From the NCBI GenBank assembly GCA_028023455.1, contig JAQFVV010000184.1, positions 2,294,001 through 2,358,000 on the forward strand: a stretch of 64,000 nucleotides of DNA, in the 5' to 3' direction. Below, in pieces: positions 23,075 to 37,041 of the stretch; the stretch's first letter is position 1; each line of letters opens with the position of its first letter. This DNA is from Epiperipatus broadwayi (Eukaryota > Onychophora > Udeonychophora > Euonychophora > Peripatidae). The translations under genes were made by a program, and so were the position numbers. The notes under the pieces are model-generated. The model worked only from the letters and a program-made list of their open reading frames with translations, was not told the origin of the DNA and made no database searches.

Positions 23075-23140
23075 GGTTAACTATACCCAAATCTATGTTC
23101 TCATTTAATTCTATATTGTAACAGTCAGATTCATCTATCT
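23075..23140 (-). pseudogene. N-terminal remnant of the same decayed protein
   Basis: Reading minus from about 23138 gives DESDCYNIELNENIDLGI before a stop. It is preceded by an ATA where an ATG initiator would fit. It sits about 100 nt inside the PBS-like site, where a gag would start. A weak call that rests on position and frame. Confidence 0.3.
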
Positions 23141-23230
23141 TGCTAACACACTGCAGCATTCAAACTCCAAACATGAAACTGAACACTCTAGGAGGGGTTG
23201 CCTTCTAGATATCCTAGGTCCGAATCTAAA

Positions 23231-23250
23231 GTCTAAATTCCACAGCACCA
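23231..23250 (-). promoter_or_regulatory. Possible primer-binding site of a decayed LTR element
   Basis: The minus strand reads TGGTGCTGTGGAATTTAGAC. A TGG start is the hallmark of a site complementary to a tRNA CCA end. The gypsy-like element at 41.5-48.6 kb also has TGGTGC at the corresponding place (45974). I could not pair it with a specific tRNA, and no LTR pair was found. Confidence 0.3.
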
Positions 23251-23259
23251 CTTATGTGA

Positions 23260-26200
23260 TAATGCATCTGTTGCTACTAATAATACAACCTTTTAACCAG
23301 TGCCAGTGATCAGGAAGAAACTAAGAGACTCTATACTACCCTATAAGCTTGGGTTTGCTAACTAAACATCTATGGATGGTACAAAAGAGATGTATAAAAG
23401 CTATAGACCGAGACAGTGATATAGATCAAGAAAATAAAGAATCAAAATTTAGTAAATTTAAAAGATTTATTACACTCTCAAAATATATATAATACGCACA
23501 CTGTCTGCATATGTTAAACAGTGACATTCACTAAGATTGTGTTTTAAAACAATATTAATGAAAATTTACATTTATAGGTTGTTAATGCATTCTCTATACC
23601 TTGGGCTAATACAATAACATTACGATAATGTACCTAAGAAAGTTTACGAAGATATGCGAGGTGTTTTAAGTAAATATCAGAAATAATTGAATAAAAGGTT
23701 TGACGACAGTAAAGTTTAATATAACATTTCTTGAATTTGAGAATAGAATGGATTGATGCTCATTAAGTTATTAGATGGGGACGTGATTAAGGTATGCATA
23801 TTCATAATTATAATTAAACTATATTGGGAGGTTAGTGGTGCTAGTGAGGAATTTCTGTAAAGGATGGAGGGTGTGGTACATTTAAACCACTGGAACTTTG
23901 CAAATAAAAAATTAAATAATAAACAAGTGAAATAAAATACAGGAAGGCATCTTGCCCTAAATCCATAGGAAGTAATGTCACATGGCAGACCAAGTCTGGA
24001 CTCATCCAAATACTTAGCAACTGGGTGACAACTGCATAGAATTCCCAGGTGTGACAATTCGAGTACACACTCTGTTTGGGAACCACAGAAAGTGAAGGGA
24101 AAACGGTCTTAGCCATTTAAAGCCCTTAGGAGGAGCAAAGCGGTCTCAAACACCCAATATAACTACTAGTAACACTCAAATAAAGTATATAAAATATTTT
24201 AAAAAGGATTCATCTAGTTGATAAAGCACCTAATCAATTCCCCAAATATTTATTTTAAGAAAGAAAGTCCACACATTTTCGCCCTCAAAATTATACGCTT
24301 TGGAAATTAAGCCAAACAATTATTTAAAATGGGAGTATGCATGATTGTGGGGTAAGTTAATTACACAATCATGCATTTGTTAAATATTTACTCATTGACC
24401 TCACACATATTCTCATATTCTGTTAAAAACAATAAACATGTGGATTTTAACTGTAAAATTATTAAATACTTGAATAATCATAAGATAGCCCTCAAACGAG
24501 CAATTCAATGAGATAATAAAATGGGACAAAATTTATAATGTAAAACACGTTAATGGTGGCATATTAATTTAAATAAAAAAAGGAAATAATTTGCTCAGTC
24601 GATGGCTATGCTGGCACATTATCATAATAAAAGAAAAACAGATTAAAATACAAAATATTAACCCAAGTATAGAGATAGAACACTCTAATTAAATTACAAC
24701 ATTTAAAGAATTATAAAACAGAATTATAAGGTAAAGCAAAATAGAAACAACTGAATTAGCTATAGCTTAGTAATAGGAATATACGATCACAAGAGCTCTT
24801 GGGTTAATTTTGGGTTACCTCGTCAGAAGTAGGGATTTGAAGGTAGTTTCAGGTGGAGATTCTTTCCAGCTTGATTGTAGCAGCACTCATATGAATTTGG
24901 CAGCAAACTCTGGTTAACAGTTCACATTTTAGCAGTGGTGGCAGTCTTTAGGGCTTTTTATGCGAAGGCCTCGGATGGTATGGTGCAGCGGTCAGCCATT
25001 TCCAAAAAGAAAATAGCCCTCTTGCCACTCTACTTGGTCATTTTGAGATTGCAGTTTAAACTCTCAGCAAATTTAAATTCTTCCAGAGAATACTTTAGAC
25101 TTAATGTTTTAATAATTTAAAGTCCATTAGAAGACAAAAACTCGACTTCAAACACTAAAATCTGGAGGCTACTTGTTCACTTCAAAGCAAACTGTCAGAA
25201 CAGCAATAGAATAAAATCAGAATATCAATTAATAGAATCAAAATGCTGAAATGCCAAACAAAAGAAAACTTCTATATATATCCAAGCTGTACAATAGAAC
25301 TGCCCTGGAGTGCATAAAAATACCAAAATTTACTATCTTATCAAGCTGCAATCAAATCCATCTGAATGTCCAAAGGAATTCAACAAAATTTTAATTAATT
25401 TTCTATTGTTAACTATCCTGTAGACATTCGGATTAAAATTTTGATTTCATAAAAAAGACTTTTGCTAATTAAAAACTACCTTAAGTGGACATCTGCTGTA
25501 TTTCTAGATAAGCTACTACAACAGTAATTAACTATTGTTTCTTACCAACCCTCATTTATTTTAAACAGAAAATATGTGGCATGATTTTAAAGTCTAAAAA
25601 CAAAATTATTTTACTTTTAATTTTCAATGTTTAAATCTACTTATGGGACGAATATAATTTTATTTTGAACTAAAACAAATATTACGAATGTAATATCTTT
25701 TATAAATAGATTTAAACAGAAAAAATTTTAAACAACAAACTATTATTTTACCTTAAGTTTTGAAAATAAATATATCACAGTGTGTGTGCAATTACGACCT
25801 GATATAATCGACTTTTTACACAAATATCTTTTATGTGTACATACACATAATTGACACTATTTATTTATACTGAGAATTAGAAACACAAATATATATAAGA
25901 TGAGTGTTATACTCGTGGTTTAAAATTGGGTGGGATTTTCAGCATATAAGTGCAATGCAGACACACTACAATATACTGGGATTTAAACTAAGGTATGAGG
26001 GTAGAAAAGAGGTGAGAAATGGTGAAACAAAGATCTGCAAAGCAAATCTTACTGTTTCAATATTGAGATAGGGAGTTTGCATATCAGGTGATTGTAACTC
26101 TCAGGATCCTCCAAAATCCTCATAAATATTATAATCATCCATATTATTACTAAACATTAAAAATTCTAAACTTTTCTTAGTATTTAACAGTACTGAAATA

Positions 26201-26635
26201 TTAGTAAGAAAGTATTAATAAGACATCCTGTCTCTATGCCTCTTCTACTCAAAACAATCTATATCATAAAATTATGCTCTGACATTAAATATCCTTAAAT
26301 TTTAAACTTTAACTACTGAAATATGTTTTTTTTCTATATGCTTCTTGGTCCATAGAAATCTCATTAAATGATACTTATCACAGCATGAGTGCCAATCATG
26401 AAAAACAGATCATAATAAATGATAAAATCATTAAAATGTTTTACAGAATTGCTTACAGACTGCAACATCATAAACAACATTTTTTTTGTCAGAGTGGCAA
26501 AAGATCAGAACATATAATAGATATTCATATAATATCTTATGGCTAAAAAAAACAATTTATTATTAGCAAACATTTTTAATTAATGAATAATTAATCTCTA
26601 TTCAAATGCAAACAATATTAAGATTGACTCCAATC
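23260..26635. other. Possible long LTR or unclassified repeat, no gene
   Basis: Short patches of above-average GC (about 23930-24160 and 24830-25060) suggest transposon-derived sequence. If the PBS at 23231 is real, a 5' LTR would lie immediately to the right, but I see no second copy in the window. A clear hairpin lies at 24335-24374 (atgcatgattgtg / cacaatcatgcat). Short open frames have no motifs. Confidence 0.35.
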
Positions 26636-27060
26636 GAAGTCTATTAAATTTGTCGGGGGAGCTATAGCTATCGATGGCCCCTATAGTTGGGTGCCATTTT
26701 CTAACCTAAAAATATATATTGTAACCAGACCACTGTATAACCCCTTTATTACCTTGGTTGTAACAATTTCCTGATGAGTATATTGTAGGAAGAAACCATT
26801 GATTGGCTTTTCCCAATACAGATGTCACCCCCACCTACAACAATATTGCCTGCTCATCAGAGACTGTTGCACCATAGAGACTGCAAACACCTAGAAATTT
26901 CTGTGTTTGGTTTCCCAAACAGCACTACTAGAGTTCCATATCACTACAACCTGACTTACCTAGGTCTAGTTATGCCAGACATAGCTCAGGAGGCATGAAA
27001 TTCTTGTGAACAAGTGCGATGAATGACAAGTGATGCAACATGAACAACTGGATTAGTTTT
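26636..27060. repeat. GC-elevated unclassified segment
   Basis: Begins with tgtcgggggagctatagcta and contains several blocks (ggcccctatagttgggtgcc, atgtcacccccacctacaac) that stand out from the AT-rich flanks. Probably part of a transposable element; not assignable by sequence reading alone. Confidence 0.35.
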
Positions 27061-27312
27061 ATATAACAATAAATTTATTTAACAATATTTATTTCCATAA
27101 CAATGTTTGGATTCATCAGTTTTCCACAGTTATTTTAGTTATATCAATATTTGGATAATAACTCAACAAAAATTTATTACTAGTTCATGTTTGACACAGT
27201 TCATCTTTGAGATTCTATTTTCCTGTATGTGCATATATACTCCTAGGTTAGATGGATCACTTATTCATCATTGATGATATATTTATCTGGGATATCCATT
27301 AATCCTTGTTAT

Positions 27313-27830
27313 AATTCTCATATAGAATATTATTCTGATACTAGTACAGATGTATTTTACTTATAATCATTTATAATTCCTTCAGGTATAGATGTATATT
27401 ATATGTCAGCATTTGTAATTCTTCCAGGTATAAACATATTTTGTATATCAGCATTTATAATTCATCCAGATATAAACACATTTTATATATGAGCATTTGC
27501 AATTTATTCAAGTATAGATGTACTTGTTATATAAACAGTTATAATTCATTCAGATATAAACATATTTTATTTATGAGCATTTACAATTTATTTAGTTATA
27601 GCTATATATAATATCTCAACATTTCTAATTCTTCCAGGTATAAACATATTTCGTAGCTCAGCAATATAAACAGTTATAATTCATTCAGATATAGATGTAT
27701 ATTATAAGCAAGCCTTTAATATTTATTCAGGTATAGATGTATATGGTATATAAGCAGTTATAATTCATTTTATATATATATATATTTTAATTCAGATGTA
27801 TATGTATAAAAAAGATAATCATTTATGATT
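27313..27830. repeat. Degenerate minisatellite
   Basis: About ten imperfect tandem units built from (t/c)attCAggTATAgatgTATat and ...agcatTTataattc, with a period that drifts between about 40 and 62 bp. Units near 27400, 27460, 27540, 27640, 27690 and 27740 are readily matched by eye. Noncoding. Confidence 0.7.
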
Positions 27831-28387
27831 TACCTTATTAAAAATGCATTTTGTTTATAGACATTTAAGGCGTTTAAGTATTTATGATTTATCCCCAATA
27901 AAATGTATTTTACATAAAATATAATCATTTATGATTTATTTTAAAAGAGACGTTTTTTTTTAATTTTATTTTAATTCAGATATATAAGTAATTAATATTT
28001 CATAAATTTGTTACCTTCATTTTCATCCGGTGTGTTCATCCACTTCAAGTTACTATGGTATTTCAAAAAGAGATTGGTTTATTTAAACTGAATGGCATTA
28101 TTTACTTTCCATGGTATTCACCCAGGCTGGCTTGGAGCTTAATGACCATGGACAGAGAGAAAGCTATTACAGATTAGCCTATCATCCTTATGATTTCCTT
28201 ATTAATACTTTCCTTTTTAACATCCAATACTATAGGGCTCACACTTAGTAAAAAAGATTTATCAGCTGGGATCAGCAATGTGGCTGTAAATATTATATTC
28301 CAAAGGTGACTCTGCACTAAAATCAGTTGGCAACTAAACAGCTAAGCACTCTTAGATAAAACTAGAACTTTTGACTTTTACCTTTTT

Positions 28388-28642
28388 GTGAACTTCAAAC
28401 TCCACTATTTATATCTGATCTATTCTCTGGATTTAAGACAGCATGACTCCCATTGTCTCTCATTTGTCACACAGCTTTCATCTAAGCCCGAGTGCCTTTC
28501 TCTTCTTGATGATTGGACCACCACTTTTAGTGAGTCAGATAAGGAATTAATTAGATTAAGCCACGTTTTCCAATATGATAAGGTTTCCTTAAGCAAATAT
28601 TATATTTTGTACAACAACATTGTTTCAAAATTAGAAATATAA
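28388..28642 (+). other. Exon-like open frame of unknown function
   Basis: An 84-codon open frame with GTG as its first codon contains a less AT-driven stretch, LSSKPECLSLLDDWTTTF followed by SDKELIRLSHVFQYDK, starting right after an acceptor-like tttgtcacacag. It ends at a TAA with no donor site. No family recognised with confidence. It could be a terminal exon or part of a transposon. Confidence 0.25.
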
Positions 28643-29524
28643 TATTTTAATAAATGTCAGCTTTACATAGTTAGATAAGTATTTATTATTTCATGATTTA
28701 AAATTATAAAAATCAATAATGAAGATTTATCTTTTTTTTTCTCAATTATAAAAAATAATAATTTTCTTTTAAATTTAAACATTTTGCTTTTTCTTTTTAA
28801 AAAAATAAGATCAACTTCTTTCATATACATCTGCCTTTCTTTAGGAGGAAGGGAAATATAAATCTTAAAATACATACGTGAAACAGAGTCTGTTTCAATA
28901 TTGACTAACTAAATCCAATGATGAATCCATTTTTAACCTAATTTAACTTAGTGGAAATAATTTATTTCTAACATAATAAATAAATAACTATTACTTTGAG
29001 ACTCTGATCAAACGAATATAGATTTATATATGAAAATGTGGACTATGCTCAGTGGTCGGTTAGTTCTAAAAAAAAATCAGCTGCATAGATATGCAATTAA
29101 GATAAAGAAAGAAATTAAAATCATAAAATAAATTATCATCAGTAAAATAAATAATTTATGGAAGAGAGAGAAAACTGCAGTCATTCCCTAAATAATAATT
29201 TAAAATAAAAACAACACTCTCCCTTTATCAAAACACATTCTCTGAGCTATAAGTATTTGCACCTTTAAATAATAACGATATCTTTTCATGTTTTTGTTAA
29301 TGCTTTTAAAAATATATATGTACATAAATTATTTGCCAATATGATCTGAAATAGACTTTACTCCTACAGATTAAAATAAAAATAAAATACCATTCTTATG
29401 GTATTATTGAAATTCAAGCTCTTTTATGCCACAACATAACTATAATAGTAACATTAATTAATAACTTCTTAAATAAGGAATAATGATAATGATACTAATC
29501 TCAGGGTTCCTTTGTTTACTTTAG

Positions 29525-29792
29525 GAAAATACTCTACAGTACTATGATGTCATACATGACTGACATTCTGGTAGGCTATAGGAAACATTCACTTCACTTA
29601 AAAGCTAATATGTTCTCATATATCATAACAACTAATATAACTATTCAAAGGGTGATAAATATGATCAGTAATGAAATAAAGAACTACCTAAAATTTGGAA
29701 TAATACAGCCTTTTTATCCAGGATTTCAGCCAGAACAAGAGAAAGACAATGGTACCTTTTGTATCCTTCCAACATCCATGACAACAGAATAA
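29525..29792 (+). CDS. Open exon-like segment, weak match to C-terminal part of a FAS enoyl-reductase domain
   Basis: Follows the acceptor cctttgtttactttag and is open for about 88 codons to TAA at 29790-29792. The frame can run through the acceptor before its ATG (29544), so it could be a terminal exon. HSLHLKANMFSY and then EIKNYLKFGIIQPFYPGF, followed by a Pro-Glu-Gln, resemble in order and spacing the FLKNVTFHGI and G.V.PL...VF...Q motifs near the end of the enoyl-reductase domain of animal fatty acid synthase. The resemblance is weak, and no further domain or upstream exon was found. The paralogous copy at 16787 has three in-frame stops. Confidence 0.3.
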
Positions 29793-31669
29793 ATTAACTA
29801 AAATTAATTAAATCAATAATTTAACTAAAATGTAACTGGAATAATGTGCAGGCAGGGTTAATAACCTAGAAATAAATTCATTTTACTATTAAATAATGCT
29901 TAATCTGAAGCCTGCAATTCCCATAAAATAACTATCATCAAAATGAAATGTTCAGATCTACATAAATTATTTACCTGGTATATTAAGATTTCTAAAGTTT
30001 GAAATAATTTAGGACTCAAGGAAAATGTTTGCAAATATTATGCAAACACACTTATACTTGGCATACAAAAAAAAATTGACAACGAATATTAAATAAGATT
30101 ACAATTTATTATCAACACAGAATGAAACAAAATACACAAATTTATTAAATAATATAGCATTGATACTACAAATACATTAATACATTAAGCTGTCCTTTAC
30201 CAGGGTATAAATTAAAATAATAAATTCCTATATGTTCGGGATACAGCTATTACATTGGAGTAACTAGCTGAAATGTGCAGCTGATTTATCACTACAATGA
30301 TTTATAATTTTAGTAAACTTTCTATAAAATAAATCTTTTACCTTGAATTGTTGACTAACTATTATTTTTTTTATTACTATTTTGATATAAAATACACAAA
30401 AGTAATTACATATTATTTGTGTAACCTAATAAACTGGGTTCGAATACAATTCTTTTAAGATATTAAATCTATTACTAATAAAGTTAGCCAAGTTACGGTT
30501 TATAATTAAATAAATTATGACTAAGTATAGGTCATTTATCAGAAGTCCCATTTACCATTTCATGTTTAATTTAATGTCCACATAAATTATAATAAATATT
30601 TTAATTATGAATGACTTAATTCAAGTGAAGAATATTTCTTAACTATTGATAACACTAAAACATTGTGTTTGAATATTCCTTTAATAAATAAGCATTTTAA
30701 AATACACAATTTTAAATTAATTTTCTCCATTGGTTTGCTTGTGAGCTACCAGCAAGGTTCAGTAACACAATACAGATATTGAGCCCAGTTACTAAAGCAC
30801 TACTGATAATAAAGTGAACCTTGAGGAACTAACACCTCAATTCCAACATTTATTCTTGCCATAACTTTTAAACAGAGAATGATAATCTACACCTTCTATG
30901 GTGGAAAGATATATTTAATTTCACATGAGGAATGTAAAAATACCAACTAATGTCTGCAGAGTAAAATACTATACTAAAGCATTTGGTGGTTTCCAGCCCA
31001 TCTGTCAGGCATAAAAATGTAGGTGTCGACTCTATCTCAACCCCTAAAAAAAGAACATGCACCAAAGATAATCCTCTCTTGGGATTAAAACACCTTAACT
31101 ATACTAAATATTATGTACATTCTGGATTGTCCTCTTCATGGGACTTGGTTACATTGACTACAAAACATACTATAACACTATATCAAAACTAATCCTCTCA
31201 TGGAAAATAAAGTACTTTGGGGAGAGCATCTCCATCCTGTAAAACAAAATCCATTATAAATATTAAAATATGCTGATATTAAACATATATTAACTTTACA
31301 CTTAGGCAAGATAGTGAAACATACTAATAATAATAAACTTATATTAAAATGTATACTTCAATCAATATTTGAAATCAATTAACTAAAATACATGTCTTAG
31401 CCAAGCGACTGTACATAATATGCAGAAAAGTATAATAAATTTAATGCTAATCAAGGAACATTCGACAGCAATGTATAGCATAACAACTTAAACTAAAATA
31501 AAGTAGATGTATTATGAAAGAATAACTGTTAATAAATTAATTAACTAATGCAATATAAATTCTATGGAAACTTTAAATAAGAAATATATTGTTATAGCAT
31601 TTTTTCAAATAGTTAGTTCTGATAAATTTAAAGCATTGTTTTACCCTTTATATATATATATATATATAT

Positions 31670-31685
31670 AGGGACCTAAATAAAA

Positions 31686-31716
<31 letters not shown>

Positions 31717-31740
31717 TTGTGACTTTTTATTTAGGTCCCT
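31670..31740. repeat. Perfect palindrome with AT core at left end of the 5-kb insert
   Basis: agggacctaaataaaaagtc is inverted exactly as gactttttatttaggtccct, with a run of (AT)n in between. It lies immediately inside the left border of the insert and could be its terminal structure. Confidence 0.85.
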
Positions 31741-33076
31741 GTATTTAATAATCCAAAATTTTAAATCATAATAATATATCTAGCATGAAAATCTTAGTGA
31801 GTGGCTTTCAATAAAAACTGTTTTGAACGCATTAGGAAATTGCTTGAGTGGAGATGAGATTTTAAACCCAGTGTAGGTTTGAAACCAGGGATAAAACAAC
31901 AATTTAAAAATATTAATATTAATTAGGAGATAAATATACTGCTAATTTATTATTGTTGAATAGCAATTGAAATAAATAATTAAATCAAATTTGTAAGTCT
32001 TGTAAAATAAATGGTTATAGTAAATTACTTAAGTATATTTTTTTGTAGTGAATCTAAAGCTGTCTTAAATATTATGGGTAGTTATTAAAAAGGAAGCCAG
32101 AGGGGGTAATATTAATTATTCACACTAAGATTATTGGTGAATTTCTTCCCAGAATGCATTGGGATAAAAGATATATTATCTAAACAGTTGTAGGGGGGAT
32201 TGATTAAGAAAAACAAGAACTAAGCAACCACAGACCTCAACTCTGATCTAAAATAAGGAGGAACAAGAAACTAAAAATCAGAAAATTCTGGAATCTGATT
32301 GAATGCAATTATAATATCTTGCTATCTACAAATAATGAAATAAATCTAAAAACCTTGCTATCATTTTAAGCACCATCTCCATGACCGTATAGTCCTAGGA
32401 GTCATACTGGAGAAGGAAATAAAAGCCATGGAGATAAGTCTTTGTCTAAATAAATATTGCTTCAAATTCAGAAAAAATCAAGAAAAAGTAAGCTTTTGCT
32501 TTTATGTTGTTTATATTTTTAAAATCTCTTCTTTAAAAATGATGCACAAATTATTTATAAGTAAACTAAAAAGTTGATAATGTTTGTATTTTCACGCCAT
32601 TAGTAAATATAAAGCAGAACAGATGTTCATTTGAAAATTGTAATTTCAAGAAAATAAATTCAAAATAATTTTAAAGAGGGATTTCAGAAGATATTATAAA
32701 TAAAATCAAGTCATTTTATATCATATAATGTTAATAAAGTTAAAAAAAATAATTGTGTGATTTTATTCTCTATTCTCATCTGCTGATTTTTCATAGTGCC
32801 AATTTTGTGTAATGATAGAAATAAACAACTACAAATTCATTAAAAGTGCTCAAGATATCATATTAATAATTGGATAAATTCCTTTTAATATTGTTAATTA
32901 TATAACACTTTGCTAATGAAAATGGAATAAAATAATTATTTGCTTATAAAAGTTTTCTGTGCAATGAGTATAAGTAAGATTTTAAAGATGGTTTAAAAAT
33001 GCCCTGACTGTTTAAAGATTGTTACATATATATTACCATGGAGGAAAGAATAAAAGTAACAAAGAATTTTAAAAAA

Positions 33077-33260
33077 GCTTAAAACATCACATGATCACTA
33101 TCTTTCGTGCTTGCTCATAACTGTTGTTATAATAGGCAATACCCTCTCTATACAGTAGTGCTACTTTAGATAGGGATTTTATGCACAAGTCTTCTGGCGT
33201 CCATTGATTACTCTGTCTTGCTTAGAGTGGCACTACTGTATGGAGAGAGTATTGCCAATT
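33077..33260. repeat. Truncated CAGGCAAAACTC-family copy
   Basis: Both outer arms are present (left acatcacatgatcactatct..., right gagtggcactactgtatgga) with most of the core deleted, leaving tagatagggattttatgcac between them. No target duplication found, though the flanks are AT-rich. Confidence 0.6.
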
Positions 33261-36200
33261 TACTCATTTTTCAAGGAAAATTATCTGGATTCAAATGTAA
33301 ATAAATGATTTTAGTTATGTTTCACTTGAAACATTTACAGAATAAGTCAATAAAGGTCTTTAAAAAGTTTGTTTTGAAGATTATAATAATCTATACAGTT
33401 ATTAGGTAAAATTATTTCCAGAAAAATGGATAAACTGATTTTAATTGTGATACACTTGAAGACATCTGAATATTGCCTTATTATATTAGCATCAAACAGG
33501 ATAATAAAATATATATGCGTAGTCTGGAATGTTTGTTCATCATAATATCCATTTTTATTATTCTAACTCACCAGGATGAAATAACTTGAATGAATAGGAT
33601 AAAAATTTAATGGATAAAAATGTACTTTTTTTTAATTGCTGTGTTATGTATATTACTCACGTCATGTGTTATTTGGGAATTTTATTTTTTAATCATATAT
33701 GCTTTATTGTGATACATGGTCTAAAAATATATTTAGTCAAAAGGATATAAAAATGTATAAAGACACATACATTTATTATTACCCACATTTTTGATATTTT
33801 TCCCAAGTAAGGGAAAACATAATCTTAATGTCATTGATCTGAAGAGAGAAAAATATTTATTTCTTATAGTTTAAAACTGATTTTGGTGTATTTTATTAGA
33901 GGGTGAATATGCAGACATTTTGTCAAAGATATATATATATATATTGGAATGACCAAGTTATTTTTTTATATAAAAGAAAATTTGATATAAGCCTTTTTCA
34001 TTTTGTAATTTTGTCTATTGATACATTAATGGTTTTGCATTGTAAAATGGAATATGTATATCTCCACTGATATTGTTGGTATTGATTTACCTTCTATAAT
34101 ATTGAGAATGATTAGTGACAGTTTTTAGCTAATAGGATGTTCCAATAGAATGGCATCCAATAGATTAATATTAATATTGAGCATGGGCTGATGGAGAATC
34201 ACCTATTGCTGATTCCATGAGAGGAAAGTTTAGTAGAGGCTAAGTAGTAATTAATGCTTGTTAGCATAAATAACCCTAAAAGAAAGGATATCCATGGTCT
34301 GAATTCTATTTTTTCATGATGAGGAAAAGCCCACACATGTGTATACCCATAAAGAGGTAGTAGAATTAGCCATATTATTATACAACTGTCATGTTAATTT
34401 ATAGAGCCTCCCTTTTTAGTGGTAAATCCCTCATGATGATATAGAGTTCGTTTTTCCACTGTGTATGGTGAAATATAGTAGTTCAAAAATCGTATAGCAA
34501 GTATGAAATAATGTTAGATTTAAGAACACTGATTTATCTGTAATGTTAGCTTAATTGTTATAGTGTTTTATTATGTTGTAGGATCATTATCAGTTATAGA
34601 CAGATCAAACCAAGATCTATTAATGATTGTAGAAATTTTTAAATGTAAAAGCAAGAGATGCACATTGGCAGTGTGGATTCATCTTCATCAAATAATGATT
34701 TGACAATGGATTGGTGAGATCATTTAAGTATTCAATAATTGAGTTGTGGACATAGGTAATGTTTTAGTGAGATCTGTGTGTATTTGACTTTTGATGTCTG
34801 TTCTTTAATACACCAAACCTATTCATCTCAAATTTTAATCAGTTATTAATTGCGCAGAATATGATAATTGCTCTTACCATATTCTGACAAAAGAAAGGGA
34901 TTTAGGAGAATGCAATACTTTATAATTTTTTTTTAATTCTAAATTTAAACTTGGTGCATATCCTAAAGTTCTAAATATACTGTTAGTTGTAAATTAAGTG
35001 TTAGTTTAGCTTAAATAAGTTTCATTATCTTATTCCTTAAGATAGGCTAAAGTGTAATAAATGATATTTTGAATATCATTTTATAAGCAGGTTGTATTAA
35101 TTTCTGAGTATATAGTCAATGGAATACCAGGTATTTTCCCATCCATAATTTTTTTTAATATATTAGTTTTATTTCATGCCATGTCTGTGAATTAAAAATT
35201 TGTAAATAATGTAAATAAAGTGTTGTATTTAAAAATGTATTTAGTGGCTGTAGTCTTATTGCTAATTACCACATATATACACTATTATTGTTATTGACCT
35301 ATCAGAAAATTATAAATTGAAATCATCATCGACCAATATAGTACTATTAACTATATTATGCTATATCACAATAGTTTTGTTAAGCCTTATAATTTATTAG
35401 TACATCTAATAATACTGATTTAGTTATATCCACAGAGCTATCATTCACTGATCTTGATCACATGGGTTATAATTATTTGAGAAAAGGAATTTGGTAAGTT
35501 ATTGTATTTATTTATTAAAAAGGTATTTCTATTTCTTAAATATTAAAGTTATAAGAGTTATTGAGTTCATAAGGTTTATGTGTAACTGCTAAATATAGTT
35601 CTTAATTTGAGTTTATATTGAGAGCTGTTATGTGCATTGTGTTTGGGTAGTGGTAAAATCCCTCTTACTGACCCAAATATATTGTGTATAATGATTTTGA
35701 GTGTTTGAACCCTGAGAAGAATTAGTTGTTATGTTTCAAGGTAGAATTTAAATTTGTAATAAATTTTATATCTGATTAATTATTATAGTTGGACGTGAAA
35801 TAGATTACTTTCACTGTTTATGAAAGTCAACTAAGCTTTAAGATGTAAATTACTTCTTTGGCATAAAATGGATAGTTTGTTTTAACTTCATGATAATATT
35901 CTGTTTGTGTCAAGCTTGGAATCCCTATTTTTAGTTAGCTTATCTTTTTACCATTTAATCTCATATTAGTTTATAGTTTAAGATTTCAGTCTCCATCATT
36001 AACATTGTTCTTCAATTTCATCTTGATTGTTCTTTTAGTTATTCATTCTCATTTGATATTAATTCATTATCATAAGTGATTAATCATACATTAACTTTTA
36101 TTCTTTTATCATTTTAACTATTCATTAACTTTTATTCTATCATCATCTTAATCATTCATTATTCTCATACATCTTCACTCTTTTCTCTTCATTCTTAGAT

Positions 36201-36628
36201 TCATTTCATTCCACAATTTAATTATTACTTCTTTCCATCATTAATTTAGTCATCTACATCATAATTTACTTATCATTTCATTTATAAATTTAATTTCATA
36301 ATCATTCCAGAGATATAATTATTAGTTATTCATTGGTTTGCTGAACATCAAATTTAACTCATCACATTTTGTTTGTGTGGATTTCAAAGCTGGTTTGACC
36401 AGAAGTTATTATCTTTATTAATCACTTTGTGATCTTCTTTAGATCTATAGTTTCATGCTAGTTTTATTCAATACAGGAATAATCTCGTTAGTTTTACATT
36501 TTTGTTTCTTTATGCCCATATTCTTGATAATGAGAGTATGATAGGTTTCATAGAAGAATTTAGTCGCTAAAATGTACGGCACGATTCGTTGATGACCAGT
36601 TAGACCAGGGAAAAGGTTACAATATTTA
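33261..36628. other. Right part of the insert, nothing coding recognised
   Basis: AT-rich sequence; 35990-36330 is a T/C-rich tract with many ttcatt repeats. One exon-like segment (35436-35493: acceptor atatccacag, perfect donor gtaagt) stands alone and is probably chance. Confidence 0.35.
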
Positions 36629-37041
36629 TATAACATTTTTCTTTAAATACCAGCATGCAAAGTTCATATTTCCAGTCGCATGTAATAAATCAGATATATT
36701 TCATAGGTATCACTTCATATCAAATACAAACTTAACCCAAAGTAATGATAGTAAGACCTATACTTGTCATTACAAGACCCTTAAAATATTATGTAATAAA
36801 TATGAACTTTAACATACATTAATATTATAAACAAAATAAAATTTTACAATTAGTTTTTTCCCTTTTTTTAAAAAAAAAACCCCAAAAAACATTAAATAAA
36901 CAGATAAATATTATCTCAATAGCAGAACTATTTCTCTGCTGAGCTGTTATCCAGGTAAAGAGTTTCCATCCAGTCACAGTCTATAAAGCACAAAGCACTG
37001 AAAGTAATAAACATGGGTTTTTTTTTCTTAATGAAAAGTTT

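Larger units (their letters stand above)
31651..36628. mobile_element. ~5-kb insertion relative to duplication copy 1
   Basis: Copy 1 runs continuously from acccgttaaaaa to acatttttctttaaa (18870-18918). In copy 2 these flanks are about 5 kb apart. The insert begins with a TA microsatellite and a strong palindrome and ends near gttagaccagggaaaaggtt. No long open frame, RT or transposase motif was found. It contains a truncated CAGGCAAAACTC-family copy. Class unknown: a noncoding (perhaps non-autonomous) element or a composite of several. Confidence 0.6.

Noticed and set aside
23716-24116. Overlapping minus-strand frames of 91 and 113 codons
   Set aside because: Two phases of the same segment are open, which indicates composition rather than coding; no domain seen.
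35436-35493. Exon-like segment with good acceptor and perfect GTAAGT donor
   Set aside because: 58 nt, no recognisable peptide, inside a noncoding insertion and with no partner exons.
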